DNA of 64,000 bases from positions 1-64,000 of the forward strand of contig URCA01000011.1 in assembly GCA_900546265.1 (NCBI GenBank). The letters are read 5' to 3'. The stretch comes from an uncultured Oscillospiraceae bacterium. Its GTDB lineage: Bacteria > Bacillota > Clostridia > Oscillospirales > Acutalibacteraceae. The notes beneath the pieces were generated by a model. It was not told the DNA's origin and searched no databases. It worked only from the letters and a program-made list of their open reading frames with translations. Below, piece after piece: positions 51,857 through 60,082 of the stretch. Position 1 is the stretch's first letter. Each line of letters opens with the position of its first letter. A program made the position numbers and the translations under genes.

Positions 51857-53173
51857 ATGGGAGAACTTTGGACGGCAATCCAAAAGCTATGGGAGGAATC
51901 CGGGTTTGCCCGCCTGTTCAACTTTGAGAACGGCGGCTGGAGAAACCTGATCATGATCGGCATCGCCTGCGTGCTGATTTATCTGGCGATCAAAAAGCAG
52001 TTCGAACCGCTGCTGCTGCTGCCGATCGCCTTCGGCATGCTGTTGGTGAACCTGCCCCTGTCGGGTGTCATGGATCCGCAGCAGAATTCCTTGGTTCCGC
52101 TCACGGCGGAGGAGCTCAAGCATTTCAATCAGGGCATATACGATCAGATGTATCAGGTCATGATCCACACACAAGAGGAAATCAACGGCGTCATGACCGT
52201 TACCTCCGCTTCCTGGCAGCACTTTGACCAGGGCGGCCTGATGTGGTACCTGTACCAGGGCGTGAAATTCGGCATCTATCCGCCCCTGATTTTCCTGGGG
52301 ATCGGCGCCATGACGGACTTCGGCCCCCTGATTGCCAATCCCCGCAGCTTCCTTCTGGGCGCGGCGGCGCAGCTCGGCATCTTCGCCACCTTTATTGGCG
52401 CGCGGGCGCTCGGCCTGCTGAATTTCCCCGAACTGGCCTTTACGAACCAGGAAGCGGCCTCCATCGCCATCATCGGCGGCGCCGACGGCCCCACCGCCAT
52501 CTATCTGACCTCTAAGCTGGCGCCCCATCTGCTCGGCGCCATCGCGGTGGCCGCCTATTCGTATATGGCGCTGGTGCCCATCATCCAGCCGCCGATTATG
52601 CGGGCTCTGACCACTAAGAAGGAGCGCTCGGTCGTCATGACCCAGCTGCGCCCCGTTTCCAAGCTGGAAAAAATCCTGTTCCCGATTTTCGTCACGGTCA
52701 TCTGCGTGCTGCTGCTGCCCAGTGCGGCGCCCCTCATCGGCATGCTGATGCTCGGTAACCTCTTCCGCGAGAGCGGCGTGGTGGAGCGGATCAGCAAAAC
52801 CGCTCAGAACGAGCTGATGAACATCATCACCATCCTGCTGGGCGTCACGGTGGGCGCGACGGCCAACGCCGCCACCTTCCTGCAGCCCAAGACCCTGCTG
52901 ATTATCGTGCTCGGCCTGCTGGCCTTCTGCTTCGGCACCGCCGGCGGCGTCCTGTTCGGCAAGCTGATGTACGTGCTCACCAAGGGCAAGGTCAACCCGC
53001 TGATCGGTTCGGCCGGCGTGTCCGCTGTTCCCATGGCCGCCCGCGTGGCGCAGAAGGTGGGGCAGCAGGAGAACCCCAGCAACTTCCTGCTGATGCACGC
53101 CATGGGCCCCAATGTGGCGGGCGTCATCGGCTCCGCCGTGGCGGCCGGCATTCTGCTGTCCCTTTTCGGCTAA
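51857..53173 (+). CDS. oadB: Sodium-pumping decarboxylase beta subunit (OadB/GcdB family)
   Basis: The 438-residue membrane protein couples decarboxylation of a carboxybiotin to Na+ export. It contains the signature IIGGADGPTAIYLTSKLAPH with Asp 210 (D203 in Klebsiella OadB), YSYMALVPIIQPP and NAATFLQPKTL, and about nine helices; the length matches OadB. The ATG at 51857 follows GAAGGGA at 9 nt; earlier in-frame ATGs are less favourable. No alpha carboxyltransferase or biotin-carrier gene is in the window, so the substrate is open. Confidence 0.93.
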   Translation: MGELWTAIQKLWEESGFARLFNFENGGWRNLIMIGIACVLIYLAIKKQFEPLLLLPIAFGMLLVNLPLSGVMDPQQNSLVPLTAEELKHFNQGIYDQMYQVMIHTQEEINGVMTVTSASWQHFDQGGLMWYLYQGVKFGIYPPLIFLGIGAMTDFGPLIANPRSFLLGAAAQLGIFATFIGARALGLLNFPELAFTNQEAASIAIIGGADGPTAIYLTSKLAPHLLGAIAVAAYSYMALVPIIQPPIMRALTTKKERSVVMTQLRPVSKLEKILFPIFVTVICVLLLPSAAPLIGMLMLGNLFRESGVVERISKTAQNELMNIITILLGVTVGATANAATFLQPKTLLIIVLGLLAFCFGTAGGVLFGKLMYVLTKGKVNPLIGSAGVSAVPMAARVAQKVGQQENPSNFLLMHAMGPNVAGVIGSAVAAGILLSLFG

Positions 53174-53194
53174 GCTTCTTCCGTTATATACGCG

Positions 53195-53240
53195 ACAACG
53201 CCGGCACTACCGCTCAAGGCGGCATGCCGGCGTTGTTTTC
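53195..53240 (+). terminator. oadB terminator
   Basis: Perfect 12-bp arms ACAACGCCGGCA (53195-53206) and TGCCGGCGTTGT (53225-53236) followed by TTTTC; the loop contains a smaller GCCG...CGGC stem. Confidence 0.85.
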
Positions 53241-53263
53241 ATCAAGACGTGAAAGGGTATATT

Positions 53264-55741
53264 ATGATAGATACGACGGAATTTCTCAATCTGCGCCGGC
53301 AGATTCTCAACCGGGAGTTTTCCCGCATGAACGACCGGCAGCGGCAGGCAGTGTTTCACGCCGACGGCCCGCTGCTCATCCTCGCGGGCGCGGGCAGCGG
53401 CAAGACCACCGTGCTGGTCAACCGCATCGCCAATCTGGTGCGGTTCGGCAAGGCCTACGGCAGCGGTGAGGTCCCGGTCGCCCTGCGGGATGAGGATATG
53501 GACGAGCTGCGCGCCTGCGCGGCGGGCAACAGGCGGCTGGACGCGGGGCTCAGCCGCCTGTTGGAGGTGGATCCCTGCCCCTCGTGGCGGATCCTGGCCA
53601 TCACCTTCACCAATAAGGCCGCCGGCGAACTCAAGGAGCGGCTGAACCGGATGCTGGGTGACGAGGGCAGCGAAGTCATGGCCAGCACCTTCCACTCCTT
53701 CTGCGCCCGGATTCTGCGCCGGGAGGGGGAGAATCTCGGCTACTCCTCTCATTTCACCATCTACGACACCGACGACAGCCGCCGCCTGATGAAGGACTGC
53801 ATGAAGGCCCTGAACATCGATGAAAAGACCCTGGGCCACAAGGTCATCCTCTCGGAAATCGGCCGGGCCAAGGACAGTCTGCTCGCCCCGGAGGAATACG
53901 CGGCGCAGCCCGCGGTCAGCAGCGACTTCCGGCTGAAAAAGGTGGCCCAGTGCTACGCCGTGTACCAGCGCCGGCTCAAAGAGGCCGACGCCATGGATTT
54001 TGACGATCTGCTGTGTAAGACGGTGGAACTGTTCACCGCCTGCCCCGACGTGCTGGAGCGGTACCAGAAGCGGTACCGCTACATCATGGTGGACGAGTAT
54101 CAGGACACCAACCACGCCCAATACCGCTTGATCAGCCTTCTGGCCGCCCATTCGGGCAACCTGTGCGTGGTGGGGGACGACGATCAGAGCATTTATAAGT
54201 TCCGGGGCGCCACCATTGAGAATATCCTGCATTTCGAGGACGAATTCCCCGCCTGCACCGTCATCCGGCTGGAACAGAATTACCGCTCCACCCAGAACAT
54301 ACTGAGCGCCGCCAACGCGGTGATCGCTCGCAACCAGAACCGGAAGGGCAAAACCCTGTGGACGGCCAACGGCGAGGGGGACAAAATCCAGCTGGTCACC
54401 CTGGAAAACGCGGAGGAGGAGAGCCGCTTCATCGCGGACACCATCCTGGAGGGCATCCGGGACGGCCGGCGATACGGCGATTTCGCCGTGCTCTACCGGG
54501 CCAACGCCCAGTCCAACGCCATCGAGCAGGCCCTGGTCAAAAGCGGCGTGCCCTACCGGATCATCGGCGGTCACCGCTTCAATGACACCAAGGAGGTGCG
54601 GGACGCCACCGCTTACCTGCGGGTGATCAACAACCCGGAGGACGGCGTCAGCCTCCGGCGGATCATCAACGAGCCCAAGCGCGGCATCGGGGACGCCACC
54701 GTGGACAAGGCGGCGGCCATCGCGGAAAATTTGGGGCTTTCCCTGTACGAGGTGCTGTCCCACGCCGAGGATTATCCCGATATCGGCCGGGCGGCGAACA
54801 AGCTAAAGGGCTTCGTTTCCATGATGGATCACCTCAGAGAACTGAACGAGGATCCCGAAACCTCCATCCATCTGCTCTACCGCACCATGCTGGAAACCAC
54901 CGGCTATCTTGCCATGTGGGAGCAGCAGGGCGAGGCCGAGGCCGGCCGGGTGGACAACCTCAACGAATTGGCGTCCTCCATCCTGAATTATGAGAAGGAA
55001 AGCGGGGAGGAGGTTCCCGAGCTGGCCGGCTTTCTGGAGGAAATGGCTCTGATGACCGACGTGGACAACTACGACGCGTCCTCCGACGCGGTGGTGATGA
55101 TGACCATGCACGCCGCCAAGGGCCTGGAGTTCCCGGTGGTGTTTCTGCCCGGCTTCGAGGACGGCGTGTTCCCCGGCTATCAGACCTTGTTCGATCCGGA
55201 GGAGCTCGAGGAGGATCGCCGCCTATGCTACGTGGCCATCACCCGCGCCAAAGAAGAGCTGTTCATCACCAACGCCCGTTCCCGGATGCTGTACGGATCC
55301 ACCAGCCGCAACCGGCCCTCCAAATTCCTGAGCGATATCCCGCCCGAACTGACCACGGGCAGCGACCGGCAGCGCCGGGCCGCTTATGAGAGCGTGCAGT
55401 GGGGGGCCAAGCCGGCCGCTCAGGGCGCGTGGGGCGGGGCGGCGTCCTCCTGGCAGGGGGCGGGCCGCGGCGCGTCCTCCCCGGCGCCGGGCCGTTCCGC
55501 CGCCTGGTCGGGGGGCGGCTTCTCCGCCGCCGGCACGGCCAAGGCCGCGCCCGCCGGCCCGGACGACATGAAAACCCGCTGGAAGGCGGGGGACTCGGTG
55601 CTGCATAACACCTTTGGCAAGGGCCGGATTCTTTCTGTGACCCCCATGGGCAACGACTGCCTGCTGGCCATCGCCTTCGAACAGGCGGGAACTAAAAAAA
55701 TTATGGCCAATTTCGCCCGTTTGAAGCCCCTGGCCGAATGA
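53264..55741 (+). CDS. pcrA: ATP-dependent DNA helicase PcrA/UvrD
   Basis: The 825-residue superfamily-1 helicase unwinds DNA in repair and rolling-circle replication. Motifs: Q-motif NDRQRQAV, Walker A AGAGSGKTT (41-49), ITFTNKAAGELKERL, Walker B MVDEYQDTN, GDDDQSIYKFRGA, LEQNYRS, MTMHAAKGLEF and YVAITRAKEEL. The C-terminus has a Gly/Ala-rich disordered linker and then the PcrA tail GDSVLHNTFGKGRILSV that binds RNA polymerase. An inserted segment between motifs I and Ia (about 60-95) is longer than usual. The ATG at 53264 follows AAAGGG at 6 nt. Confidence 0.95.
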   Translation: MIDTTEFLNLRRQILNREFSRMNDRQRQAVFHADGPLLILAGAGSGKTTVLVNRIANLVRFGKAYGSGEVPVALRDEDMDELRACAAGNRRLDAGLSRLLEVDPCPSWRILAITFTNKAAGELKERLNRMLGDEGSEVMASTFHSFCARILRREGENLGYSSHFTIYDTDDSRRLMKDCMKALNIDEKTLGHKVILSEIGRAKDSLLAPEEYAAQPAVSSDFRLKKVAQCYAVYQRRLKEADAMDFDDLLCKTVELFTACPDVLERYQKRYRYIMVDEYQDTNHAQYRLISLLAAHSGNLCVVGDDDQSIYKFRGATIENILHFEDEFPACTVIRLEQNYRSTQNILSAANAVIARNQNRKGKTLWTANGEGDKIQLVTLENAEEESRFIADTILEGIRDGRRYGDFAVLYRANAQSNAIEQALVKSGVPYRIIGGHRFNDTKEVRDATAYLRVINNPEDGVSLRRIINEPKRGIGDATVDKAAAIAENLGLSLYEVLSHAEDYPDIGRAANKLKGFVSMMDHLRELNEDPETSIHLLYRTMLETTGYLAMWEQQGEAEAGRVDNLNELASSILNYEKESGEEVPELAGFLEEMALMTDVDNYDASSDAVVMMTMHAAKGLEFPVVFLPGFEDGVFPGYQTLFDPEELEEDRRLCYVAITRAKEELFITNARSRMLYGSTSRNRPSKFLSDIPPELTTGSDRQRRAAYESVQWGAKPAAQGAWGGAASSWQGAGRGASSPAPGRSAAWSGGGFSAAGTAKAAPAGPDDMKTRWKAGDSVLHNTFGKGRILSVTPMGNDCLLAIAFEQAGTKKIMANFARLKPLAE

Positions 55742-55881
55742 TTTAACCGTAACCAAAAAATCCCTCTGACATACTATGGTATTGAAGTGTTGACCGGCTC
55801 TGCGCTGCGCGGGGACATACATACAGCGGCGCCCCTGCCCAGGCCGGAATCTCTTTAATAACAGTACAGGGGGATTTTTTC

Positions 55882-56694
55882 ATGGCAGACAACAAGTTCA
55901 TCCATGACAACGGCTGTAAAGAAGCCGTCTGCGTGGACGCCGGCCGCGTGTACGATTCCTGCTCGGATAAAGACTGCATCGAAGATATGCGCGTCTATTT
56001 CACCGAGCGGGATCAGATGGTCGTCGACCATGCGGCGAGCATCCGCGCCCGTCGGGCGGAGGTCATCACCACCTACATAGACGTGGAGGCCCTGCCCTTC
56101 AACCGCGGGTACTATTCCTGCGACCTGACCTTCTTCTTCGAGGTGGAGGTCGAGGTGTATGCCGGCCACGGCATGCCCTGCTCCACCGTCTGCGGCGTCG
56201 GCATGTTCCAGAAAAAGGTCATCCTCTACGGCAGCGAGGGCAATGTGCGGGTATTCAGCAGCGAGTTCCGCGACAATTCCTGCGACCCGCAGGATATGCC
56301 CGGACGCAACGCGCCCCGCTGCACCGTCCAGGTGGCGGATCCCGTCATCCTGAGCGCCCGCCTCATCGAGCCCTGCGACCGCTGCAAGTGCGATTGCTGC
56401 TGCTGCGGCTGCTGCTGCAACATCCCGGAATGCATCTGCAACCGGTACGGCGGCGGGTTCTGCGACGATGAGGACAACAAAATCGTCCTCGTGACCCTGG
56501 GCATCTTCACCATCGTGCAGCTTGTGCGCAACGTCCAGATGCTGGTGCCGGTGTACGACTACTGCATGCCCTGCAAGGAATGCTGCCCCACCACCGACAA
56601 TCCCTGCGACCTCTTCAAGAAAATGTGCTTCCCGGTCAACGAGTTCTTCCCGCCCACAGAGGACGGCCGCGGCGGCTGCTGCGAAAAGAAATAG
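55882..56694 (+). CDS. Cys-rich conserved clostridial protein of unknown function
   Basis: The 270-residue product has no signal peptide and carries 30 or so Cys, with a dense cluster DRCKCDCCCCGCCCNIPECI near residues 172-191 and others near the ends. A beta-rich middle (about 55-165; YIDVEALPFNRGYYSCDLTF, KKVILYGSEGNVRVFSSEF) looks like a structured domain. I recall similar proteins in Ruminococcaceae annotated only as hypothetical. Cys-rich soluble proteins of this kind can be spore-coat parts; a CATACTAT element at 55770 with AC 16 bp upstream would fit a sigma-K-type promoter, but this is weak. Ribosome site AGGGGGA. Confidence 0.75.
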   Translation: MADNKFIHDNGCKEAVCVDAGRVYDSCSDKDCIEDMRVYFTERDQMVVDHAASIRARRAEVITTYIDVEALPFNRGYYSCDLTFFFEVEVEVYAGHGMPCSTVCGVGMFQKKVILYGSEGNVRVFSSEFRDNSCDPQDMPGRNAPRCTVQVADPVILSARLIEPCDRCKCDCCCCGCCCNIPECICNRYGGGFCDDEDNKIVLVTLGIFTIVQLVRNVQMLVPVYDYCMPCKECCPTTDNPCDLFKKMCFPVNEFFPPTEDGRGGCCEKK

Positions 56695-56708
56695 TCCCGT
56701 CTATCCAG

Positions 56709-56740
56709 GAAAGGCCCGGCAAAAGCCGGGCCTTTCTTTA
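56709..56740 (+). terminator. Terminator of the Cys-rich protein gene
   Basis: Perfect 12-bp arms GAAAGGCCCGGC (56709-56720) and GCCGGGCCTTTC (56725-56736), AAAA loop, then TTTATG. Confidence 0.9.
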
Positions 56741-56806
56741 TGCCTTACGGGTGTCTATGCCGACCGGGTAAATCACAAAATTTATGTCGAAGATACGCGG
56801 CTCTCT

Positions 56807-56833
56807 TGTAAAGTATACTGAATTGGTATAATT
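56807..56833 (+). promoter_or_regulatory. Candidate promoter of the FprA gene
   Basis: TTGTAA (56807-56812) and TATAAT (56828-56833) are 15 bp apart; the -10 is extended (TTGGTATAAT), which would compensate for the short spacer. A second TATACT at 56871 is an alternative. Confidence 0.5.
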
Positions 56834-56920
56834 TAAGCTTCAGGGGATGATTTTTCCTGAGAAATGTGTTATACTATTCACAAACAAGGACATACTACAG
56901 CCGAAACGGAGAGATACGCT

Positions 56921-58114
56921 ATGGGAAAGACATTGACGGAGAAAGTGACCTGGGTCGGTAAGGTGGACTGGGAGCTGAAAAAGTTCCATGGGGACGAGTA
57001 TTCCACCCATCATGGTTCGTCCTATAATTCCTACCTGATTCGGGATACCGAGAAGACGGTGCTGGTGGATACCGTCTGGAAGCCCTACGACAAGGAATTT
57101 GTCCAAAACCTCAAGCAGGAGGTGGAGCTCAGCCAAATCGACGCGATCATCGTCAACCACGGGGAAGTGGATCACAGCGGCGCCCTGCCCCTGCTGATGA
57201 AGGAGATCCCCGATACCCCGATTTACTGCACCGCCAACGGCGTCAAGTCCCTGACCGGGCAGTATCACGAGAACTGGAACTTCATCCCGGTGAAAACGGG
57301 GGATACCCTGGATCTGGGCACGGTCACCCTGACCTTTATCGAGGCCCCCATGCTGCACTGGCCGGATACCATGTTCACCTACATGAGCGGGGAAAACATC
57401 CTGTTCAGCAACGACGGCTTCGGCCAGCACTACGCCACCGAATCCCTGTACAACGATATGGTGGATCCGAGCGAGCTGATGGCGGAGGCCCGCAAATACT
57501 ACGCCAATATCCTCTGCCCTTTCAGCATGATGGTCGCGCGCAAAATCCGGGAGATTCAGGCCATGAACCTGCCGCTGGATATGATCTGCACCAGCCACGG
57601 CGTCATCTGGCGCAACGATCCCGCCCAGATTGTGGAGAAATATCTGGAATGGGCGGCCGATTACCAGGATAACCAGGTGTCGATTGTGTACGACACCATG
57701 TGGGAGGCCACCCGCCACATGGCGCAGGCCATCGCCGCTGGCCTGCGGGAGGCCGACCCGGGCGTGACGGTCAAGCTGTTCAACGCCTCCAAGTCGGACA
57801 AGACAGACATCATCGCCGAGGTCTTCCAGTCCAAGGCGGTGGTGGTGGGATCCCCCACAGTCAACAACGGCTATCTGTACGCCATCGCCGGCATTCTGGA
57901 GTTGATGAAGGGCGCCAAGTTCAAGAAGAAAAAGGCGGCCGCCTTCGGCAGCTACGGCTGGAGCGGCGAGGCCGTGAAGCTGATAAGCGAGGAGCTGGCG
58001 GCCTCCGGCTTCGAGGTGGTCAGCGAGGGCAAACGCGCCTCCTGGGAGCCCGATGAGGCCATGCTGGAGGACTATAAGGCCTACGGCCGCGAGCTGGCGG
58101 AGAAATTCCGCTGA
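56921..58114 (+). CDS. fprA: FprA-family flavo-diiron protein (oxygen/NO reductase)
   Basis: The 397-residue product has a metallo-beta-lactamase-like diiron domain (1-250) with the ligand motif H-x-E-x-D-H at 80-85 (NHGEVDHSG), further ligands in APMLHWPDTM, SNDGFGQHY and TSHGVIWR, and a C-terminal flavodoxin domain (about 253-397; VYDTMWEATRHMAQAIAAGL and GSPTVNNG for FMN binding). It reduces O2 to water or NO to N2O with electrons from rubredoxin, protecting a strict anaerobe. The ATG at 56921 follows GGAGAG. Confidence 0.95.
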   Translation: MGKTLTEKVTWVGKVDWELKKFHGDEYSTHHGSSYNSYLIRDTEKTVLVDTVWKPYDKEFVQNLKQEVELSQIDAIIVNHGEVDHSGALPLLMKEIPDTPIYCTANGVKSLTGQYHENWNFIPVKTGDTLDLGTVTLTFIEAPMLHWPDTMFTYMSGENILFSNDGFGQHYATESLYNDMVDPSELMAEARKYYANILCPFSMMVARKIREIQAMNLPLDMICTSHGVIWRNDPAQIVEKYLEWAADYQDNQVSIVYDTMWEATRHMAQAIAAGLREADPGVTVKLFNASKSDKTDIIAEVFQSKAVVVGSPTVNNGYLYAIAGILELMKGAKFKKKKAAAFGSYGWSGEAVKLISEELAASGFEVVSEGKRASWEPDEAMLEDYKAYGRELAEKFR

Positions 58115-58134
58115 ACCGCCGCTGGTTTAAACAA

Positions 58135-58166
58135 AAAGGGGATGGCGCCAGGCGCCATCCCCTTTG
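58135..58166. terminator. Bidirectional terminator between fprA and the MYG1 gene
   Basis: Fifteen-base arms around GGGGATGGCGCC and GGCGCCATCCCC (58135-58149 with 58151-58165). On the + strand the stem ends in TTT; on the minus strand it is followed by TTTTTGTTT. Confidence 0.85.
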
Positions 58167-58167
58167 G

Positions 58168-58989
58168 CTATTTTCCATCCGCCAGCCGGCAGGCCCGCAC
58201 CGCTTCCTCCCGGGTGTCCGCCGCAATGAGAAACCGCCCGTTGTGGCAAAAACGCAGCCCGGCGATGCCGGTCATGTCCGCCAGCGCCTCCGGCGTCTGT
58301 CCCGCCCAGGCGGCGGGAAACGGCTGCTTGGCCGCCCCCGTTTCCTCGTCGGCCGGCACCACCTGGGCGCTGTAGCCGCCCCGCTGGGAGGGATAGACCA
58401 CGAAGCGGGCCGGGGAGGGGATGAGCACGCTTTTCCAGGGGGCGAACCGGGACAGAATCACCACCCCGTCCTCCATATGGGTCAGCGCCTCTTCCACCAG
58501 TGCCCTGGCCCGCCCGATCCCCCGGATGCTCTCCAGCTTTTTCTGCAAGAGGAGCCGGGCCACCCTTTCCGCCTCCTCAAAACAGTCGTCAGGATCGGCT
58601 GGGGAATCCCAGGTGGGGTTGAACGCGCCGATCACCCCCGCCAGCGTGTTGCCGCAGCCGGTGTTGTCGTCCTCATCCAGCGGCTGGATAAAGGAGGCGT
58701 CGAACCGCGCCGCCTCCTCCGCCGGCAGAAGGCGGGCGCCAAACTCCCGCCACAGCAGCCCGAAGGCCGCGTAGGGCACGCCGTTTTCCCGCACCGGCGC
58801 GTCCTGCTGATGATGGTCGAAGGGGCCGAGCCCGATGTCGAACACCAGCCCATCGAACGCCTCCGGCACCTGGAATCCCCGATGAATCCGGATATCCGGC
58901 CGCAGCAGGCGCAGCAGCGCGGCGGAAAACACGTCGTCGGCATGGAATTTGCCGCCATGGGTCATGGCGGCGGCTGGTATATCCCTCAT
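58168..58989 (-). CDS. MYG1-family protein (DHH-like phosphoesterase/exonuclease)
   Basis: The 273-residue product has the MYG1 hallmarks MTHGGKFHADDVFSAALL, DIGLGPFDHHQ and IQPLDEDDN, whose His and Asp residues form the metal site. Human MYG1 is a mitochondrial RNA exonuclease; bacterial members are uncharacterised. It is shorter than the eukaryotic form. The ATG at 58989 has AAGGGGACG upstream and lies 14 nt from the previous stop, so it is co-transcribed with the tocopherol-cyclase-like gene. Confidence 0.85.
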   Translation of the reverse strand: MRDIPAAAMTHGGKFHADDVFSAALLRLLRPDIRIHRGFQVPEAFDGLVFDIGLGPFDHHQQDAPVRENGVPYAAFGLLWREFGARLLPAEEAARFDASFIQPLDEDDNTGCGNTLAGVIGAFNPTWDSPADPDDCFEEAERVARLLLQKKLESIRGIGRARALVEEALTHMEDGVVILSRFAPWKSVLIPSPARFVVYPSQRGGYSAQVVPADEETGAAKQPFPAAWAGQTPEALADMTGIAGLRFCHNGRFLIAADTREEAVRACRLADGK

Positions 58990-59002
58990 CGGTTTCGTCC
59001 CC

Positions 59003-59893
59003 TTATTCGTCGTAATCGACTGCTTCAAAGCTGGCGTCCTGTGCCCGCAGATCAAAGAGCAGCCGGTAATCTTCATATAGGCGGTAGCGGGCCGGGCAGG
59101 CCGCGCTTTCCCGGATCACCCGGGACATGTGCCCGCCGCTCGGCGCCTTGAGATCCTGCGCCTTATCCGGATCCGCTTCCACCTTGAGGCAGTGCTTGCC
59201 CTGCTGGAGAATGAGCCCGTTGCCGCTGTATCGCCGGATTTTCACCCCGTGATAGGTGGCCAGCCGGATTTCCCGCCCCTGGTACCGCACCGCCGCGATG
59301 CAGCCCCGGAAGCTCCGTCCCAGGAAGGGCACGTCCGCGATGGATACCATCACCGAGCAGTCCTCCTCCGGCGCGCTGCACTGGGTCCAGAGATACGAGC
59401 GGGGGAAGGAGATGCCCCAGTCCATCTCCATGTAGCCGACGCCCCCGTCGAAGACGAGGGTTTCCCCCTGATAGTTCAGCCGCCCCTGCACCGTGTGGCG
59501 CATGCTGATCACCCGGTGGCGGCATTCCATCAGCGGCATGCTGCGGAACGGCCCCATGATGTCCGATTCCAGCGGCGTCAGCTCCCCGTAATGCAGCTTG
59601 CCCCGCAGTGTCAGATCCGGCTCCCGAATGTCCAGGAACAGCCCCTCGGCGGTGAAGACCGATTGGCCGATACGCACCCCGAGCGGCGACCGCCTCGCCT
59701 CGAAGGCGGAGAAGGGATACGCGACGAAATGGGAGGCGGACTCCGTGATCACCTGAATGAACGCCGTTTTGCTCCCGTCCGCCGCCATGCTGATTCCCGG
59801 GATGACGGCCAGCGTCCGCCCGTTTGCCTGCTGCTTGAAATACCAACCCTCGAAATAGGAGCGCTCGCGATGCTGTCCGTGATAAAAGCTCAT
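59003..59893 (-). CDS. Tocopherol-cyclase-like protein
   Basis: The 296-residue product begins with R-S-Y-F-E-G-W-Y-F-K-Q and has ISMAADGSKTAFIQVI, MEMDWGISFPRSYLWTQCSA and FRGCIAAVRYQG, matching the bacterial tocopherol-cyclase-like family (lipocalin-type fold). Plant tocopherol cyclase closes a chromanol ring, but no tocopherol pathway is expected in this organism, so the true substrate is unknown. No signal peptide. The next gene downstream is MYG1. Confidence 0.8.
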   Translation of the reverse strand: MSFYHGQHRERSYFEGWYFKQQANGRTLAVIPGISMAADGSKTAFIQVITESASHFVAYPFSAFEARRSPLGVRIGQSVFTAEGLFLDIREPDLTLRGKLHYGELTPLESDIMGPFRSMPLMECRHRVISMRHTVQGRLNYQGETLVFDGGVGYMEMDWGISFPRSYLWTQCSAPEEDCSVMVSIADVPFLGRSFRGCIAAVRYQGREIRLATYHGVKIRRYSGNGLILQQGKHCLKVEADPDKAQDLKAPSGGHMSRVIRESAACPARYRLYEDYRLLFDLRAQDASFEAVDYDE

Positions 59894-60041
59894 AATCCGT
59901 CCCCCCGTCTTTTCTGGTAGTGTGCGGCGTCCGCCCGCCCATTATGCGGCCGCCGCGTAGAAATCCCCTATAGTATGGGTAAGAATACCAGATTTCCCCT
60001 CCCGCCGCAACCCCCTTGTCCGCTTCTTAATAAAAACACAA

Positions 60042-60080
60042 GAAACCCCTCGGCGGGAACCGCGGTTCCGCCGAGGGGTT
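60042..60080 (-). terminator. MFS transporter terminator
   Basis: AACCCCTCGGCGG...AACC pairs with GGTTCCGCCGAGGGGTT with one bulged G; on the minus strand TTCTTGTGTTTTTATT follows. Confidence 0.85.
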
Positions 60081-60082
60081 CT

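Noticed and set aside
51887..53098. 403-residue minus-strand open frame
   Set aside because: It is antisense to oadB and rich in His, Gln and Asp, as expected for the complement of membrane-protein codons.
53207..54763. 518-residue minus-strand open frame
   Set aside because: It is antisense to pcrA, whose helicase motifs are unmistakable.
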